In this document: piece after piece, positions 36,914 through 46,162 of the stretch
Numbering within the stretch: the first letter of the stretch is position 1
Layout of the letters: the number at the start of each line of letters is the position of its first letter
From: Terriglobia bacterium
GTDB lineage: Bacteria > Acidobacteriota > Terriglobia > Acidiferrales > UBA7541
Length of the DNA: 64,000 nucleotides
Reading direction: 5' to 3'
NCBI GenBank assembly: GCA_020072765.1
Contig: JAIQGD010000001.1
Coordinates: 62,001 to 126,000, forward strand
Notes under the pieces: model-generated
The model's input: only the letters and a program-made list of their open reading frames with translations
Databases searched by the model: none
Told to the model about the DNA's origin: nothing
Program-made: the position numbers and the translations under genes

Positions 36914-38536
36914 CTAGGCTTCCGCCATTTCGTGAGGAATATGCTCCTTCTTTTCTTCAGGGATTTCTGTCAGGGTGGCTTCGGTCAATAGCAAGACGCT
37001 GGCTACAGAAACGGCGTTCTCCAGCGCCACCCGCACAACTCTGGCGGGGTCGATAATGCCTGCTTGGACCAGATCGACGTATTGGCCCCGGGCCGCATCG
37101 AATCCATAGTTTCCCTGGCCCGACCGCATGCGGTCGACTACCACGCCCCCGTCAAACGCCGAATTCTCGGCGATCTGTCGTGTGGGCGCCTCCAGGGCTC
37201 GTTTCAGGATGGAGAGCCCGGTGCGTTCGTCGCCGCCGCAGTTAGCTTCCTCCCGCTCAACGGCCTCAATCACACGCAGAAAGGCCAGCCCACCCCCGGG
37301 TACTAGACCTTCGGCCACCGCCGCCTTGGTGGCGCTGATGGCATCCTCGAAGGCTTCTTTCCGGTTCTTCATTTCCGCCTCGGACGGCGCTCCCACGCGA
37401 ATGACGGCCACTCCGCCAGCCAGCTTGGCGAGCCTTTCTTCCAATTTCTCCCGGTCGTAGTCTGACTTGCAATCTTGCATCTGCTTCCGAATATCGTTGC
37501 AACGGGCTTCGATGGACTCCTTCGCGCCAGCGCCTTCCACAATCGTGGTCTTGTCCCGGTCAACGACCACTCGCTTGGCCCTTCCCAACTGTGCGAGCGT
37601 TACATTTTCCATCTTGATGCCGAGTTCTTCGGCAATCACCTGTCCGCTCGTCAGCACCGCAAGGTCCTGCAACATCTCCTTCCGGCGGTCACCGAAGCCG
37701 GGCGCTTTTACGGCGACGGAAGCAAGCGATCCCCGCACCTTGTTCACCACCAGCGTGGCCAGGGCCTCGCCGTCGACATCCTCGGCGATCACGACCAGGG
37801 ACTTTCCGGCCTTGGATATTTCTTCCAGCAGCGGCAGCAGGTCCTGCAGATTCGTGATTCTTTTTTCACAGATCAGGATCACCGGATCGAGGAGCACGGC
37901 CTCCATCTTGGCGGCATCGGTAATGAAGTACGGGGAGATGTACCCTCGATCGAACTGCATCCCTTCCACCAGGTCCAGCGTCGTCTCGGTGGTCTTGGCT
38001 TCTTCGACGCTGATCACTCCCTCGGCCCCCACCTTCTCGACGGCATCGGCCACCATTTCGCCGATGGAGCTGTCGTTGTGAGCCGCGATCGTGGCGACCT
38101 GGCTCTTTTCCAGCCGGCTGGTCACTGGCCGCGCCAAGGCTTTGAGCTCCTGCACGGCCGCGCGGAAACCGCGCTCCAGGCCGCGCTTCAAATCCACGGC
38201 GCTGGCGCCAGCGGCGATGTTGTGCAGCCCTTCTCCGAAAATCGCGCAGGTCAGGATCGCGGAGGTGCTGGTGCCGTCGCCAACCACGTCGCCAGTGCGT
38301 TCCGCCGCCTCGCGAATCATCTGCGCGCCGAGGTTCTCTTCGGCGTTTTCCAGCTCCACTTCTTTCGCAATCGTCACGCCGTCATTGCAGACAACAGGTT
38401 TGCCCCACTTCTTCTGAATCAGCACGCATTTCGACTTAGGACCCAGCGTGATGCGAATAGCGTCGGTGATGGCCGTCGCGCCCCGGAACACTTTCTCTCG
38501 GGCCGCCGATCGAAACAAAAGCTGCTTGCCTGGCAT
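36914..38536 (-). CDS. Divergent GroEL-type chaperonin (Hsp60)
   Basis: The 540-residue chaperonin keeps the ATPase residues ([12 protein letters not shown], and the Asp of [10 protein letters not shown]) and the overall length of GroEL. It diverges in canonical segments, for example [18 protein letters not shown]. It also ends in HIPHEMAEA instead of the GGM-repeat tail that fills the folding cavity. No groES is adjacent, so it is likely an extra paralogue rather than the housekeeping copy. ATG 38536 has AAGGAG upstream. It lies 58 bp after the baeRF3 gene in a stress cluster. Confidence 0.92.
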   Translation of the reverse strand: MPGKQLLFRSAAREKVFRGATAITDAIRITLGPKSKCVLIQKKWGKPVVCNDGVTIAKEVELENAEENLGAQMIREAAERTGDVVGDGTSTSAILTCAIFGEGLHNIAAGASAVDLKRGLERGFRAAVQELKALARPVTSRLEKSQVATIAAHNDSSIGEMVADAVEKVGAEGVISVEEAKTTETTLDLVEGMQFDRGYISPYFITDAAKMEAVLLDPVILICEKRITNLQDLLPLLEEISKAGKSLVVIAEDVDGEALATLVVNKVRGSLASVAVKAPGFGDRRKEMLQDLAVLTSGQVIAEELGIKMENVTLAQLGRAKRVVVDRDKTTIVEGAGAKESIEARCNDIRKQMQDCKSDYDREKLEERLAKLAGGVAVIRVGAPSEAEMKNRKEAFEDAISATKAAVAEGLVPGGGLAFLRVIEAVEREEANCGGDERTGLSILKRALEAPTRQIAENSAFDGGVVVDRMRSGQGNYGFDAARGQYVDLVQAGIIDPARVVRVALENAVSVASVLLLTEATLTEIPEEKKEHIPHEMAEA

Positions 38537-38594
38537 GAACGTGCTCCTTGCACACTCAACTCTCTGGGCCTCGTGAATCCTCCCCCTATGCCCG

Positions 38595-39758
38595 TCAAGA
38601 CCGGAATACCGCGGCCAGCGACGCTCCTTCCCGTAGTTCCTCCGGAGGGACGACGTAGACCGGCCCTTCGTGGCGAAGGGTCAGGACGGCGGCCAGATTC
38701 AGCAGTTCGTCGTCGCCAGGCTCTGCCCCTCTGTGCAGATGCACCGTTTCCGGCAGGACCAACGAACCCCACTGCTCGCCCGCCGGCGGCACGAATAGGT
38801 ACCGGACGCGGCCCCGTTCCGCCGCCACCAGGATTTCCCGCAGGTTGCTGGAGGTCCGCTCGGTGTTGACGAGTTTCCTGTACATGTCGAGCGCCGAAAC
38901 TTTCGCCTCTTCCAGATGCGATTCGACCAGTTTCCACGAGGCCGCATGGAGCGCGTCCGGCGAAAGAATATCCGGGTTCGCGTCGATGCCGTTCTCCAGA
39001 AGATGCGCGTAGGTGTTCGCGGTCTTATACAGCGGGAACAGATACTCGAGGGCCGCCACGACCAGGGGTGCTGACTGCCCTTTCAGCACTCGGGCCACCG
39101 TGCGGTCGACGGTCCGGAGGAAGTGAAGAATCCTTTCCTTCTGGTTGATATCCGTGCCGTAGAAGACCGATCCTCTCTTGCCGGTGCTCTTGGGCGCGGC
39201 CGAATGAAACTGAGACTGCCTCTCGAATTCCTGGCCTTCCAGGTCTTCGTGGAGGCTTGCGGGAACCATTTCGATATTGAGTTTGTGAATGCCGTCCCGC
39301 GAGCCCTCAAATAGGGCCACATGCTTTTGACTCACCGCCAGCAGGAAGAAGTGCCCACTGGCCCCCATCACAGGCAGCAACGGCCGCACAAAAAATACCC
39401 GCCCGATCACAGCGCGCTCGGCGACCGGCTCGGCCAGGTGATGACAACCGAAGAAGTTTCCCGCTAGAAAGATGGCGCGCCCCCGGGCATTCTTGTGAGC
39501 CGCGGCGTTTTGCTCCACCAGAGGCCACTGCGACTTTAGTTGCTCTTCGGCCTTCTCGATCGTCATCGACGTGCCTGCCAAGCCAGCCTTGGCCGTTCGC
39601 AATAGCTCCAGCAACTGTGCGAACTCCCCCTTTGCGGATCCTGTCCCGGCAGGCGCGTACAGCGAAATACACGGCGGCTCATGCCCGCCTGTCAGCGCGG
39701 CGAACTGCGATGTCTCGATTGTGCCGGGTGCCGGTGTGGCTGGAGTTTCCGTGTTCAT
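38595..39758 (-). CDS. baeRF3-like (archaeo-eukaryotic release factor-related) protein
   Basis: ATG 39758 has AAGGT upstream and gives 387 residues; the track start is 33 bases earlier. The sequence resembles the bacterial archaeo-eukaryotic release-factor (baeRF) families: [11 protein letters not shown] near the start, a middle [21 protein letters not shown] domain and a C-terminal [15 protein letters not shown] / [19 protein letters not shown] segment. These proteins are thought to act on ribosomes or peptidyl-tRNA under stress. Its neighbours Hsp20, CBS and GroEL support a stress role. The mycobacterial DosR regulon also contains a baeRF-type protein (Rv2629). Confidence 0.72.
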   Translation of the reverse strand: MNTETPATPAPGTIETSQFAALTGGHEPPCISLYAPAGTGSAKGEFAQLLELLRTAKAGLAGTSMTIEKAEEQLKSQWPLVEQNAAAHKNARGRAIFLAGNFFGCHHLAEPVAERAVIGRVFFVRPLLPVMGASGHFFLLAVSQKHVALFEGSRDGIHKLNIEMVPASLHEDLEGQEFERQSQFHSAAPKSTGKRGSVFYGTDINQKERILHFLRTVDRTVARVLKGQSAPLVVAALEYLFPLYKTANTYAHLLENGIDANPDILSPDALHAASWKLVESHLEEAKVSALDMYRKLVNTERTSSNLREILVAAERGRVRYLFVPPAGEQWGSLVLPETVHLHRGAEPGDDELLNLAAVLTLRHEGPVYVVPPEELREGASLAAVFRS

Positions 39759-39932
39759 GGTGGCGCTACCTTTCCGCCGGACAAACCACAACCCGGCTCA
39801 TGCGATGTTACCGCGGGCCCATCTGTCGCGCCGGGCCCGCTACACTGCACACATCCTCATTACTGCGCTGCGGCAAGCGGTTGCTGAAACAACGGACGGA
39901 CCGGAGTTCCCGCGGCGCCCGCCTCGCCCACT

Positions 39933-40424
39933 CTACCGAGCCGTCGCCGTGCGCGTCTCCACCAACTGCGGAACCCGCGGCCCATAGATCCTCTGTAGCG
40001 TGACGACAATGTCTCGGGGGGCCAGCTCGGCCGTCTTCCCTGTTCCTGCCGCATCTGCATGCAGAACGATATTGTCCATCGAGAGAATCCCCTCCAAGCG
40101 GCCCTCCTTGTTTACAACCGGCAGGCGCCGAACCCGGTTCCGGGCCATGGTGTCCAGGGCTGCGTGGATATCTTCTTCTGGCCGGCAAGAAACTACGTTT
40201 TGACTCATCACTTCACCCACCTGAACTTGCCCAGCCAACTGATTCCGCGTCCCTAACGCGATGCACAAGTCACGATCGGTAATGACACCGATCACCTTTT
40301 GTTGTGCGTCAACGATGGGAAGGATGCCGCAATTGCGGCTCCACAGTAGTTCCGTTGCCGTCCCCAAGTTGCTCTCGGGACTGCAACACGCCGGCGTGCG
40401 CATCATCACTTCTTCGACTCTCAT
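39933..40424 (-). CDS. Tandem CBS-domain protein
   Basis: ATG 40424 follows GAGGAG (163 residues). It is two CBS motifs and little else: VEEVMMRTPACCSPESNL … ITDRDLCIAL, then VGEVMSQNVVSCRPEEDI … RRLPVVNKEGRLEGILSMDNI. It is close in size and form to hypoxic response protein 1 (Rv2626c) of mycobacteria. It probably binds an adenosyl ligand or acts as a signalling module. It lies between hsp20 and baeRF3 on the same strand. Confidence 0.88.
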   Translation of the reverse strand: MRVEEVMMRTPACCSPESNLGTATELLWSRNCGILPIVDAQQKVIGVITDRDLCIALGTRNQLAGQVQVGEVMSQNVVSCRPEEDIHAALDTMARNRVRRLPVVNKEGRLEGILSMDNIVLHADAAGTGKTAELAPRDIVVTLQRIYGPRVPQLVETRTATAR

Positions 40425-40603
40425 GACTGGTCTCCTCATTTCCAGAATAATCGGCTCGCGGGCCCTCCCTCATGAACTCCCTCAACGGTTGGCTGCGGCA
40501 AAAGGCTCAGGACCCGCTGGAAGCGGCCCATTGCCGGAGTCGGACGGGCCGGGCACATCACGAATCCGCTTCTCCTGCCCGTCCGGCTGAATTGCTGCCG
40601 ATT

Positions 40604-41134
40604 TCAGGCCGCCTTGGGCTGAATCCGAATCGTGCGTGCCTTGGCCTTGGCTGTTTTCGGCATGTTGAGTTCCAGGATGCCGTTCTTCAGTGTCGCGGTA
40701 GCCTTCTCCGCCTCCACTTCCGCCGGCAGATGAATGATCCTCATCAGTTGGTCCGAGCACGTCTCGCAGTAAACCGTCTTGCCCTTCTTCTCTTCCTTGG
40801 CGGACTCTCGCTTCCCGGTAATGATGATCCGTCGCGGCTCGACGTTGATCTCCAGCTCCTTCTCGCTGAAACCCGGCACCTCGGCTTTGACGGCCAAGGC
40901 ATCATCCGATTCCGCAACATGGATGTGAACCGGGTGAAACAGTTCCCGCTCCGCCTGGAACCAATCCTCCCAGTCGCGGCCCAGCAGGCGGCCGTTTCGT
41001 TCGAAAATATCGTACGCTCGGCGCGAGATCGTATCGAACACCGCATCCATGCGCTCGAAAATACCCTCGAACGTGAGCGGCGTCAGCGTCGTTGGCTCCT
41101 TGGCAAGTTGAACCCCCGTCGATTTTTCCACCAT
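40604..41134 (-). CDS. Hsp20/alpha-crystallin family small heat-shock protein
   Basis: ATG 41134 has GAGGAGAG upstream (176 residues); the track start lies in the promoter region. The alpha-crystallin domain is clear (VHIHVAESDDALAVKAEVPGFSEKELEI … ATATLKNGILELNMPKT), with the C-terminal I-x-I motif (RTIRIQPKAA) for oligomer assembly. An insert with CETC is unusual for the family. It heads a same-strand run with the CBS, baeRF3 and groEL genes. The promoter gap has an FNR-like site. Confidence 0.93.
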   Translation of the reverse strand: MVEKSTGVQLAKEPTTLTPLTFEGIFERMDAVFDTISRRAYDIFERNGRLLGRDWEDWFQAERELFHPVHIHVAESDDALAVKAEVPGFSEKELEINVEPRRIIITGKRESAKEEKKGKTVYCETCSDQLMRIIHLPAEVEAEKATATLKNGILELNMPKTAKAKARTIRIQPKAA

Positions 41135-41274
41135 GACTTTCTCTCCTCGCTTTCCATGCGTGTCAGCGCTGGCCACGGTGACTCGGTCACTTGGCCCTAT
41201 CCTGCAGCCTCGTCGACAAGAAATCCCAGGTCCAGCGCTGTAGCTGTACCATCGCAAACGGGAACAGAAACTAC

Positions 41275-41301
41275 AGTGATGGCGGTCACACGCGCGTGTG
41301 A
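41275..41301 (-). promoter_or_regulatory. GTGA-N6-TCAC site with overlapping 16-bp palindrome upstream of hsp20
   Basis: AGTGA-tggcgg-TCACA is centred at 41282.5. Its right half is also the left arm of a perfect palindrome, TCACACGCGCGTGTGA (41286-41301). It is about 148 bp before the ATG; the class II -10 position is weak (GATGGT). The rest of the 283-bp gap (41135-41417) shows no gene. Confidence 0.58.
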
Positions 41302-41417
41302 CACTCCGCGCAGTGCCCGGCAGTGACGGGGTGCACGACGGCTACCAGGGGGCTCAGATGAGGCTCTCGGAAGAAAAACAATTGTTGGCGGCCCAGTACC
41401 AATCGGCCGCCCGCAAC

Positions 41418-42818
41418 TCACTCAGGCGGGGCGCCTTCGGCGGCCAGCGATGCCACGGAGTGGGCGCCCTGCAGTCCCGCGTCGCGGCGCGACATGCGCC
41501 GCTGCAGCACACCGATGCTCACCACCGCGATACCCACGACGCAGGGACACACCGCGAAAATCGTGAAGATGGCTTTCACCGGCAGGCGCGATGACAACAC
41601 CATCCCCGGAATCAGCGGCCCAAGGATCGACCCCACCTTAGCCACCGAAGTCGCCCAGCCGGCTCCATTGGCGCGATAGGCGCTGGGATAAAAGATGCCG
41701 GCGATGCTATGCATGCCAAAGTGGGTGCCCACGATGAACATGGTGCTGAAGAAATTCAGCACTAGAAAGGCGCTTCCCGTGAGGTTCGTCAATCCCAGCG
41801 TCAGCAGGATCGGCACCGACACTACGGGAAGCGCCGCGATGCTGATCGCTCCGCGCGTGTCGGTGAAGCGCATCAACAGCAGTCCGCCCAGCGCGCCGCC
41901 CAGCGAATTCACCGCCACGGCCAGAGCCGCTGTCGACCGGCTAAATCCCAGCGTCTGAAGAACCGTCGGCCCCCAGGTGTTGCCGAAAAATACGGCGACC
42001 GAACTCGCCATGTAGGCGGTCCACAGCAGCGGCGTGATCCAGCGCAATTCGTTGCGGAAGAGCATGGATACGGAAAAGCCTTCGCCGCCCCGCCCGGTCT
42101 CGTCGGAGACAACGAATCGATCCGCCCGGTCCACCGGTCTCGCCGGCGCCAGACGCCGCACAATCTTGGCAACCAGCTCCGGTCGCTTGTTTTTCGTCGT
42201 GAGGTACCGGATCGATTCGGGCAGGAAGAGAACCAGAAACCCGGTAGCCAGAAGGGCCGCGCAACCGCCGAAGATAAAAACCGACTGCCAGCCGTGGCGG
42301 GGAACCATCCAAACGGTGAACGGCCCTGCGAAGCTGTTGCCGATCGTGTAGCCGAGCATGATCAGGGTCACCACCGTCGACCGGTAACGCCGCGGCACGT
42401 ATTCGATGTTCAGGACCCAGCAAAGCGGGAGCAGCCCGCCGATGGCGATGCCTTGAATGAGCCGCAAGGCCAGCAGTTGCCCGTAGGTGTGCGGCAGAAC
42501 CAGTCCGAACGTCAGCACGCCGAAGGATGCCGTTGCCAGGATGATCGAAGGACGCCGCCCGATGCGATCCCCCAGATAACCGAACACGAACCCGCCGATC
42601 ATCGTGCCGAACAGCCCCGTGCTGAACACCTTGGCCAGCATGAGCCGGTTGAGATGGAGCAGGGAGGAAAGATCCGGGGCCACGAACGCAATCACGTTCA
42701 TGTCGAATCCATCGAAAAACACCACGATCCAGGACAGGAGAACGAGCCGGATGACAAACGCCGTGAGCCTTTGCTTCTCGATGATTTCCGAAATGTCAGT
42801 GGTCTGACGATCGGCCAT
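41418..42818 (-). CDS. MFS transporter of the aromatic acid:H+ symporter (AAHS) type
   Basis: The 466-residue, 12-helix transporter has the AAHS signature DGFDMNVIAFVAP in helix 1 and the MFS motif GYLGDRIGRRPS after helix 2. ATG 42818 has GAAGGAA upstream. It probably imports an organic or aromatic acid by proton symport. The aconitase-X genes and an FAD oxidoreductase lie just upstream on the same strand (10-bp gap), suggesting import and breakdown of one substrate. Confidence 0.88.
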   Translation of the reverse strand: MADRQTTDISEIIEKQRLTAFVIRLVLLSWIVVFFDGFDMNVIAFVAPDLSSLLHLNRLMLAKVFSTGLFGTMIGGFVFGYLGDRIGRRPSIILATASFGVLTFGLVLPHTYGQLLALRLIQGIAIGGLLPLCWVLNIEYVPRRYRSTVVTLIMLGYTIGNSFAGPFTVWMVPRHGWQSVFIFGGCAALLATGFLVLFLPESIRYLTTKNKRPELVAKIVRRLAPARPVDRADRFVVSDETGRGGEGFSVSMLFRNELRWITPLLWTAYMASSVAVFFGNTWGPTVLQTLGFSRSTAALAVAVNSLGGALGGLLLMRFTDTRGAISIAALPVVSVPILLTLGLTNLTGSAFLVLNFFSTMFIVGTHFGMHSIAGIFYPSAYRANGAGWATSVAKVGSILGPLIPGMVLSSRLPVKAIFTIFAVCPCVVGIAVVSIGVLQRRMSRRDAGLQGAHSVASLAAEGAPPE

Positions 42819-42828
42819 GCCGTTTCCT

Positions 42829-43254
42829 TCAGCCCCGGGATCGTTCCTGCCGCTTCATCACCTTCACGATTCCCTGATCCGCATCCATTTCGATCCAGTC
42901 GCCGGTCTCGATGACTTTCAGCGGGTCCTGGTCCAGATCCGTGATGGCCGGCGCATGCGTCACCACGGCGCCCAGCGCCACTTTCGTGGTCATCTTCTTG
43001 AAGATCATGCCGCTCGGCGCCGCGCCCGCCAGGCGCGCCCGGTGGAAGAACGAGGACCAGCCGGATGACCCTTTCGCTCCCGGGAAAACAAGGATTTTCC
43101 CCTTGAAACTCTGCCCTCGCAATTCGTGCCGCATTTCAATGATCGTGCCCGTCTGCGGATCGATTCCTCCCCAGCCGGAAATGGTTTGCGTGGTGACCAA
43201 GGCCTCCCCCTGCACTGCACCACCAACGACTTTTCGTCCATGCAAGACAATCAT
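42829..43254 (-). CDS. Aconitase X small subunit (swivel domain, DUF126)
   Basis: The 141-residue protein matches the swivel domain of type II (two-subunit) aconitase X (GRKVVGGAVQGEALVT … ISGWGGIDPQTG … VFPGAKGSSGWS). It completes the active site of the large subunit encoded one base upstream. Known members include cis-3-hydroxy-L-proline dehydratase and mevalonate-5-phosphate dehydratase. The substrate here is not evident. Confidence 0.88.
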   Translation of the reverse strand: MIVLHGRKVVGGAVQGEALVTTQTISGWGGIDPQTGTIIEMRHELRGQSFKGKILVFPGAKGSSGWSSFFHRARLAGAAPSGMIFKKMTTKVALGAVVTHAPAITDLDQDPLKVIETGDWIEMDADQGIVKVMKRQERSRG

Positions 43255-43255
43255 G

Positions 43256-44557
43256 TCAGTCCAGGCCTCCCGACCAAGTCCCCGTCAGTGCGGCGTCGAT
43301 GCAGTTCTGCAGCGATCCGAACCATGCCTGCACCCCGGTGATCGCCGGCAGGTAGTGGGCCTGCTTGGCGGAATCCGTGGCGACCACGCGCGTGCCCCGC
43401 GGCATCATGCGCGAAATCGCGGGACACGAGTCGCTCACAATGTGGCCGCCCGCCTCTTCCACAATTTTCGTATAGCCACAGCGATCGGCGAGTTCCCGCA
43501 GCGCGCGCGGCGTGTGAATCCAGAGTTCCGTGCCCGCGTGCAGCCGCTTCCCTTCCAGCAAACGGGCGGCCTGCCAAATCTGCTCGATCGTGTCGTGCGG
43601 ACAGCCCAGCATAATGAAATCCACCTTGCGGTCCTTGGCCGTGGAGTTCAGATTCTCGTACGCGATCCGCCGCTCCCGCTTGCCGTACGTGAGCGTCTGC
43701 ACTCCACGGCGAGGGCCCAGGGCCACCTCGACCGTCGGAGCTTCCGGCGTAACGCCCGGAATGTGGTACATCTCGACGCCTCCCGACGAGGACGCCGCCG
43801 CCCCGAAATGTTTCAGCTTGATGAGTTCGGGCTGCGACATCTGCCCGCGGAGCACGGGAATTTCATCCTGAACGATCTCCCCAACGTAGTAGCCGAGCAA
43901 TCCCCAATCCATCATGTCGTCCACCGGCACATCCACGTCCACCAGATGCGTGCCGAACCGGTTTTCCGGCAGATGATAGCCCCAATACGGAATCTTCCCT
44001 GTCAGGCTGGCCGCTCCGGTGCTCTCGGTCCCCTCGGCGTTGGTCCGCGCGCCCAGGACCGAATTGCAGTAAATGACCGCCGAGGATTCCATCCAGGCGC
44101 AATGCTCTCCCTTCACGGGGACATTGCCCACCTGGTAGGGCGTGCAGGTGGCCATGATGTGCATGCCGCGCGCGCCGAAAAAGCTGTCGGCCTGCTTCTG
44201 CAATTCGAGCATCTCGCGCGACCCCTCGTGCAGGCTCGCCGTATCGGGACCAAACTGCTGGATCAGCTGGCAGGTATAGACCTTGACGCGCGGCATCTCG
44301 ATCACTTCATCACTATCGAGATTCATTTCGGAAAAACCGGCGTGCAGCCCCTGCTCCACCCCTCGCTTTTTCGCGATCTCCAGTTTCCAAGGCGAAGGCG
44401 CCGTGGCCGCGCCGCAGACGTTGTTGGTGTCCACCAGGCGTTCGGCGCCCAGCGCTTCGCCGTAGCGGACCAGCAGATCCATGGCCTTCTGGACCGCCGG
44501 GCCCTCGCCTCCGTCCAGCATCGCTTTTTCGGAATCCGTTAGTTTCATGTTGGCCAT
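43256..44557 (-). CDS. Aconitase X catalytic subunit (DUF521)
   Basis: I take ATG 44557 (433 residues) with a weak GGAAG site; the track start at 44707 lies inside the FAD oxidoreductase gene. The sequence is a typical aconitase-X large subunit (MLDGGEGPAVQKAMDLLVRYGEALGAERLVD near the start, then ATCTPYQVGNVP, ESSAVIYCNSVLGARTN, SDSCPAISRMMP). The conserved cysteines would hold an iron-sulfur cluster. It dehydrates a hydroxy acid. With the transporter and FAD enzyme it suggests a hydroxy- or amino-acid catabolic unit. Confidence 0.9.
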   Translation of the reverse strand: MANMKLTDSEKAMLDGGEGPAVQKAMDLLVRYGEALGAERLVDTNNVCGAATAPSPWKLEIAKKRGVEQGLHAGFSEMNLDSDEVIEMPRVKVYTCQLIQQFGPDTASLHEGSREMLELQKQADSFFGARGMHIMATCTPYQVGNVPVKGEHCAWMESSAVIYCNSVLGARTNAEGTESTGAASLTGKIPYWGYHLPENRFGTHLVDVDVPVDDMMDWGLLGYYVGEIVQDEIPVLRGQMSQPELIKLKHFGAAASSSGGVEMYHIPGVTPEAPTVEVALGPRRGVQTLTYGKRERRIAYENLNSTAKDRKVDFIMLGCPHDTIEQIWQAARLLEGKRLHAGTELWIHTPRALRELADRCGYTKIVEEAGGHIVSDSCPAISRMMPRGTRVVATDSAKQAHYLPAITGVQAWFGSLQNCIDAALTGTWSGGLD

Positions 44558-44589
44558 CGCTTCCGATCGCCCGCAAGATCCGGGCGCTA

Positions 44590-45885
44590 CTAATCTTCGA
44601 CGTTGCGGATCACCCGGCGCAGCAGCGCCGCCAGGTCGATCGCGTGCACGCTGCCGCTGCCCGCCAAATCCAGAGCGTGCGCCGCCGCCGCTCCCATGGC
44701 GATGCACGGCCCCATCACGCGCACGCTCGATAGCGCCGCCGCGTCTCCATCAATACACCGTCCCGCCGCCACGACGTTGTCCGCATCCGCTGGAACAAGG
44801 CTGCCCATCGGTACGTAGTGAACGTGATCCTCTCCGAAGGGCTCCCACACATAGCCTTCCGGCTGGGGATGCAGTTCGATCGGCCAGGCGGTTCGCGCGA
44901 TGGCGTCGCTGAAGCGCGTGCCCGCCCGCACCTCGTCCGCCGTCAGCTGATGTCGCCCGACAATCCAGCGTGTCTGGCGAATTCCGGGCAGGCCATAAGC
45001 GCGCACCGTTGCCTGGCCAAAGGCGCCGGGAAATTCACTCTTGAGAAAGCCGACGACACGGTCCGCCTGCTCCTTGCCTTCGAGGGCCTTCTCGCTGGCT
45101 CCCACCGCATCGAGCGGGGTCTGCACGTGCGTCATATTGATGACTGCCGTTCCCCTCTTGGGGAAGAAGAAGGCAAAACCATCCTGCCGGACCAGCCCGT
45201 ATTCGCGCGCTTTTTTGCGCAGACGCTCGCTGTAATCCGTCGGGCTCGGCTTGTGCTCTTCATTCAGATTTTCGAGCACCACCATTTGCGAGCCGTAAAT
45301 GGGTTGATCGGGCACGCGGCACGGCAGTCCTGCCTGCCAGACCAGCGCCGCGTCTCCCGTCGCTTCCACGTAACCCGTCGCTTGGATTGACAAATCCCCG
45401 TACCGCGTCGCCACCGACAGATCCGCGATCCGGCGATTTTCCAGCCGCGCCCCCCTCAGCACCGCCCCGAGCACCACCTGGATCCCCGCCTTGTGAACCG
45501 CGTTTTCCACCCACCGCCCCAGAGCCACTTCGTCGTAGTAGACGGTGGACGTCATCGCCCCTGCGATCACGTGGGCCGACCCCTGCGCGCCCAGATCGCG
45601 GAGAATGTCGTCGGCAATCCCGTGGGTGAGCTGGCGCCGCGAGGGCGCGTTCGAGAACAGCCCGCAGAACGTGCCGATGATCGAGTTGACCGCCTGGCCT
45701 CCCAGGCTCGGCAGGCCATCGACCAGAATCACCCTGCGCCCCAGGCGGGCTGCCTCCAAAGCGGCGGAGACGCCGGATATGCCAGCGCCCACCACGCAGA
45801 TGTCGGCCTCGATGCGCGGCGCGGGAGTATCCTTGGGTTTAACCGCGACTCGGATGGGCAGGTTGCTCGACACGCCTTCCAGCAT
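44590..45885 (-). CDS. FAD-dependent oxidoreductase
   Basis: ATG 45885 follows GGAAGGAG (431 residues). An FAD-binding Rossmann motif is clear (ADICVVGAGISGVSAALEAARLGRRVILVD), with a second flavin segment near the C-terminus (NVVAAGRCIDGDAAALSSVRVMGPCIAMGAAAA). It belongs to the FAD_oxidored group related to fumarate reductase/thiamine-type enzymes. It is the first gene of the four-gene minus-strand unit with aconitase X and the AAHS transporter, and probably oxidises their substrate or product. Confidence 0.82.
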   Translation of the reverse strand: MLEGVSSNLPIRVAVKPKDTPAPRIEADICVVGAGISGVSAALEAARLGRRVILVDGLPSLGGQAVNSIIGTFCGLFSNAPSRRQLTHGIADDILRDLGAQGSAHVIAGAMTSTVYYDEVALGRWVENAVHKAGIQVVLGAVLRGARLENRRIADLSVATRYGDLSIQATGYVEATGDAALVWQAGLPCRVPDQPIYGSQMVVLENLNEEHKPSPTDYSERLRKKAREYGLVRQDGFAFFFPKRGTAVINMTHVQTPLDAVGASEKALEGKEQADRVVGFLKSEFPGAFGQATVRAYGLPGIRQTRWIVGRHQLTADEVRAGTRFSDAIARTAWPIELHPQPEGYVWEPFGEDHVHYVPMGSLVPADADNVVAAGRCIDGDAAALSSVRVMGPCIAMGAAAAHALDLAGSGSVHAIDLAALLRRVIRNVED

Positions 45886-46162
45886 TCCAGGTTCTCCTTC
45901 CGAAATCTCGCGGGCGTTCGATTCCTCAGGCGTCCAGCGTCCGTCCCCACGCTCGGCGCTTGCCACTAGGAATCACGGGCAAACGCGCCGAAGCCATCCG
46001 CCCACCTCAACGGATCGCGGCGGGACGGATTGTATCACCACTGGCGAACAGTATAGAAAACCGCACCCTTTCGGCGGCGCAGCCGCACTCAACCTGCCGT
46101 GTGACTTTGCCGCGGGAAAACTGCTACACTTTTCCTTTGCACCGGAGCACGCTCGTGCCCGT

